From positions 1 through 22,729 of the forward strand of contig DATEVB010000206.1 of assembly GCA_035282865.1 (NCBI GenBank): a DNA stretch of 22,729 nt, read 5' to 3'. The stretch's first letter is position 1, and each line of letters opens with the position of its first letter. A program made the translations under genes and the position numbers. Below the pieces are notes generated by a model. The model was not told where the DNA came from. It did no database searches and was given only the letters and a program-made list of their open reading frames with translations. Source of the stretch: UBA4744 sp035282865 (GTDB taxonomy: Bacteria > Actinomycetota > Acidimicrobiia > Spongiisociales > UBA4744). Shown here piece by piece: positions 22,591-22,729 of this stretch.

Positions 22591-22729
22591 CCCGGCTCCT
22601 CCAACCTCGACGACGGCTCACGTTAGTGGCGGCCCAACGGCCTCCGGCGTGTCGCCGGCGATGCAGCACGGTCGTCTCGACAGGGGTGAAAGCTGGTGGA
22701 CGTGGGACGAAGGAAGCGGACTTTGATTA
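22591..22729. other. Window end, no gene recognised
   Basis: These bases contain the ribosome binding site of the preceding minus-strand gene and nothing else I can name. A gene could begin just beyond the window on the plus strand. Confidence 0.3.

Noticed and set aside
22205..22726. A 173-codon plus-strand open frame near the window end
   Set aside because: It is antisense to the four-helix membrane protein; the translation is Pro/Ala/Thr-rich with no motif.
1..22729. CRISPR arrays, tRNAs, rRNAs, insertion sequences or integrase sites
   Set aside because: No regularly spaced repeats, tRNA T-loop patterns, rRNA segments, transposase motifs or terminal inverted repeats were seen on reading both strands.

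Overview
The window is a high-GC bacterial chromosome segment that looks like an actinobacterium (Actinomycetota), possibly Acidimicrobiia. The main evidence is an F420-dependent glucose-6-phosphate-dehydrogenase-type oxidoreductase, a DUF1876 protein of the mycobacterial Rv1738/Rv2632c type, a Nif3/C4-zinc-ribbon gene pair, a DUF459-type SGNH protein paired with an MBOAT, and several GTG starts. The phylum is fairly safe; the class is a guess. No transposase, phage gene, CRISPR array, tRNA or rRNA was seen.

Layout. 1-4160: a small membrane protein, a cyclopropane-fatty-acid synthase, then a decayed stretch with a TerC pseudogene. On the minus strand follow a GNAT-like acyltransferase, an acyl carrier protein (ACP) of the FkbJ (glyceryl/methoxymalonyl-ACP) type, and a 60-residue stump of an FkbK-like 3-hydroxyacyl-CoA dehydrogenase. 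4368-8478: Nif3-like protein and zinc-ribbon coiled-coil protein (coupled), a YdjM-like membrane protein, a convergent TSUP transporter, and a lipoprotein. 8493-10973 (minus): DUF1876 protein, an unassigned Cys/His-rich protein, the F420 oxidoreductase, and a YedK/HMCES-type DNA-protein crosslink protein. 11129-13559 (minus): MBOAT plus SGNH pair, probably for O-acetylation of a cell-envelope polymer. 13640-13788 (plus): a LemA remnant. 13846-16105 (minus): a stand-alone cyclic-nucleotide-binding-like domain and formate-tetrahydrofolate ligase.

16287-21682 (plus) is the most notable part. It is a five-gene operon: acetyl-CoA synthetase, E1 alpha, E1 beta, an E2 acyltransferase with one lipoyl domain and two E3-binding-like domains, and a small ACP. 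Every junction is a 4-base ATGA or GTGA overlap, so the five products are very probably made together. E1 and E2 would oxidise pyruvate, acetoin or another 2-oxo substrate to an acyl group on lipoyl-E2 and then CoA. The synthetase would activate free acetate. The ACP has no obvious role in such a complex, and no E3 gene is present. This is the best candidate for an incompletely described system.

21757-22178 (minus) is RNase P RNA with a clear P1 helix and its own terminator, followed by a four-helix membrane protein. Three separate gene remnants (TerC, FkbK-like, LemA) show that parts of this locus have been eroded by small indels and deletions. All assignments come from reading the sequence and from memory of families; no database search was run.
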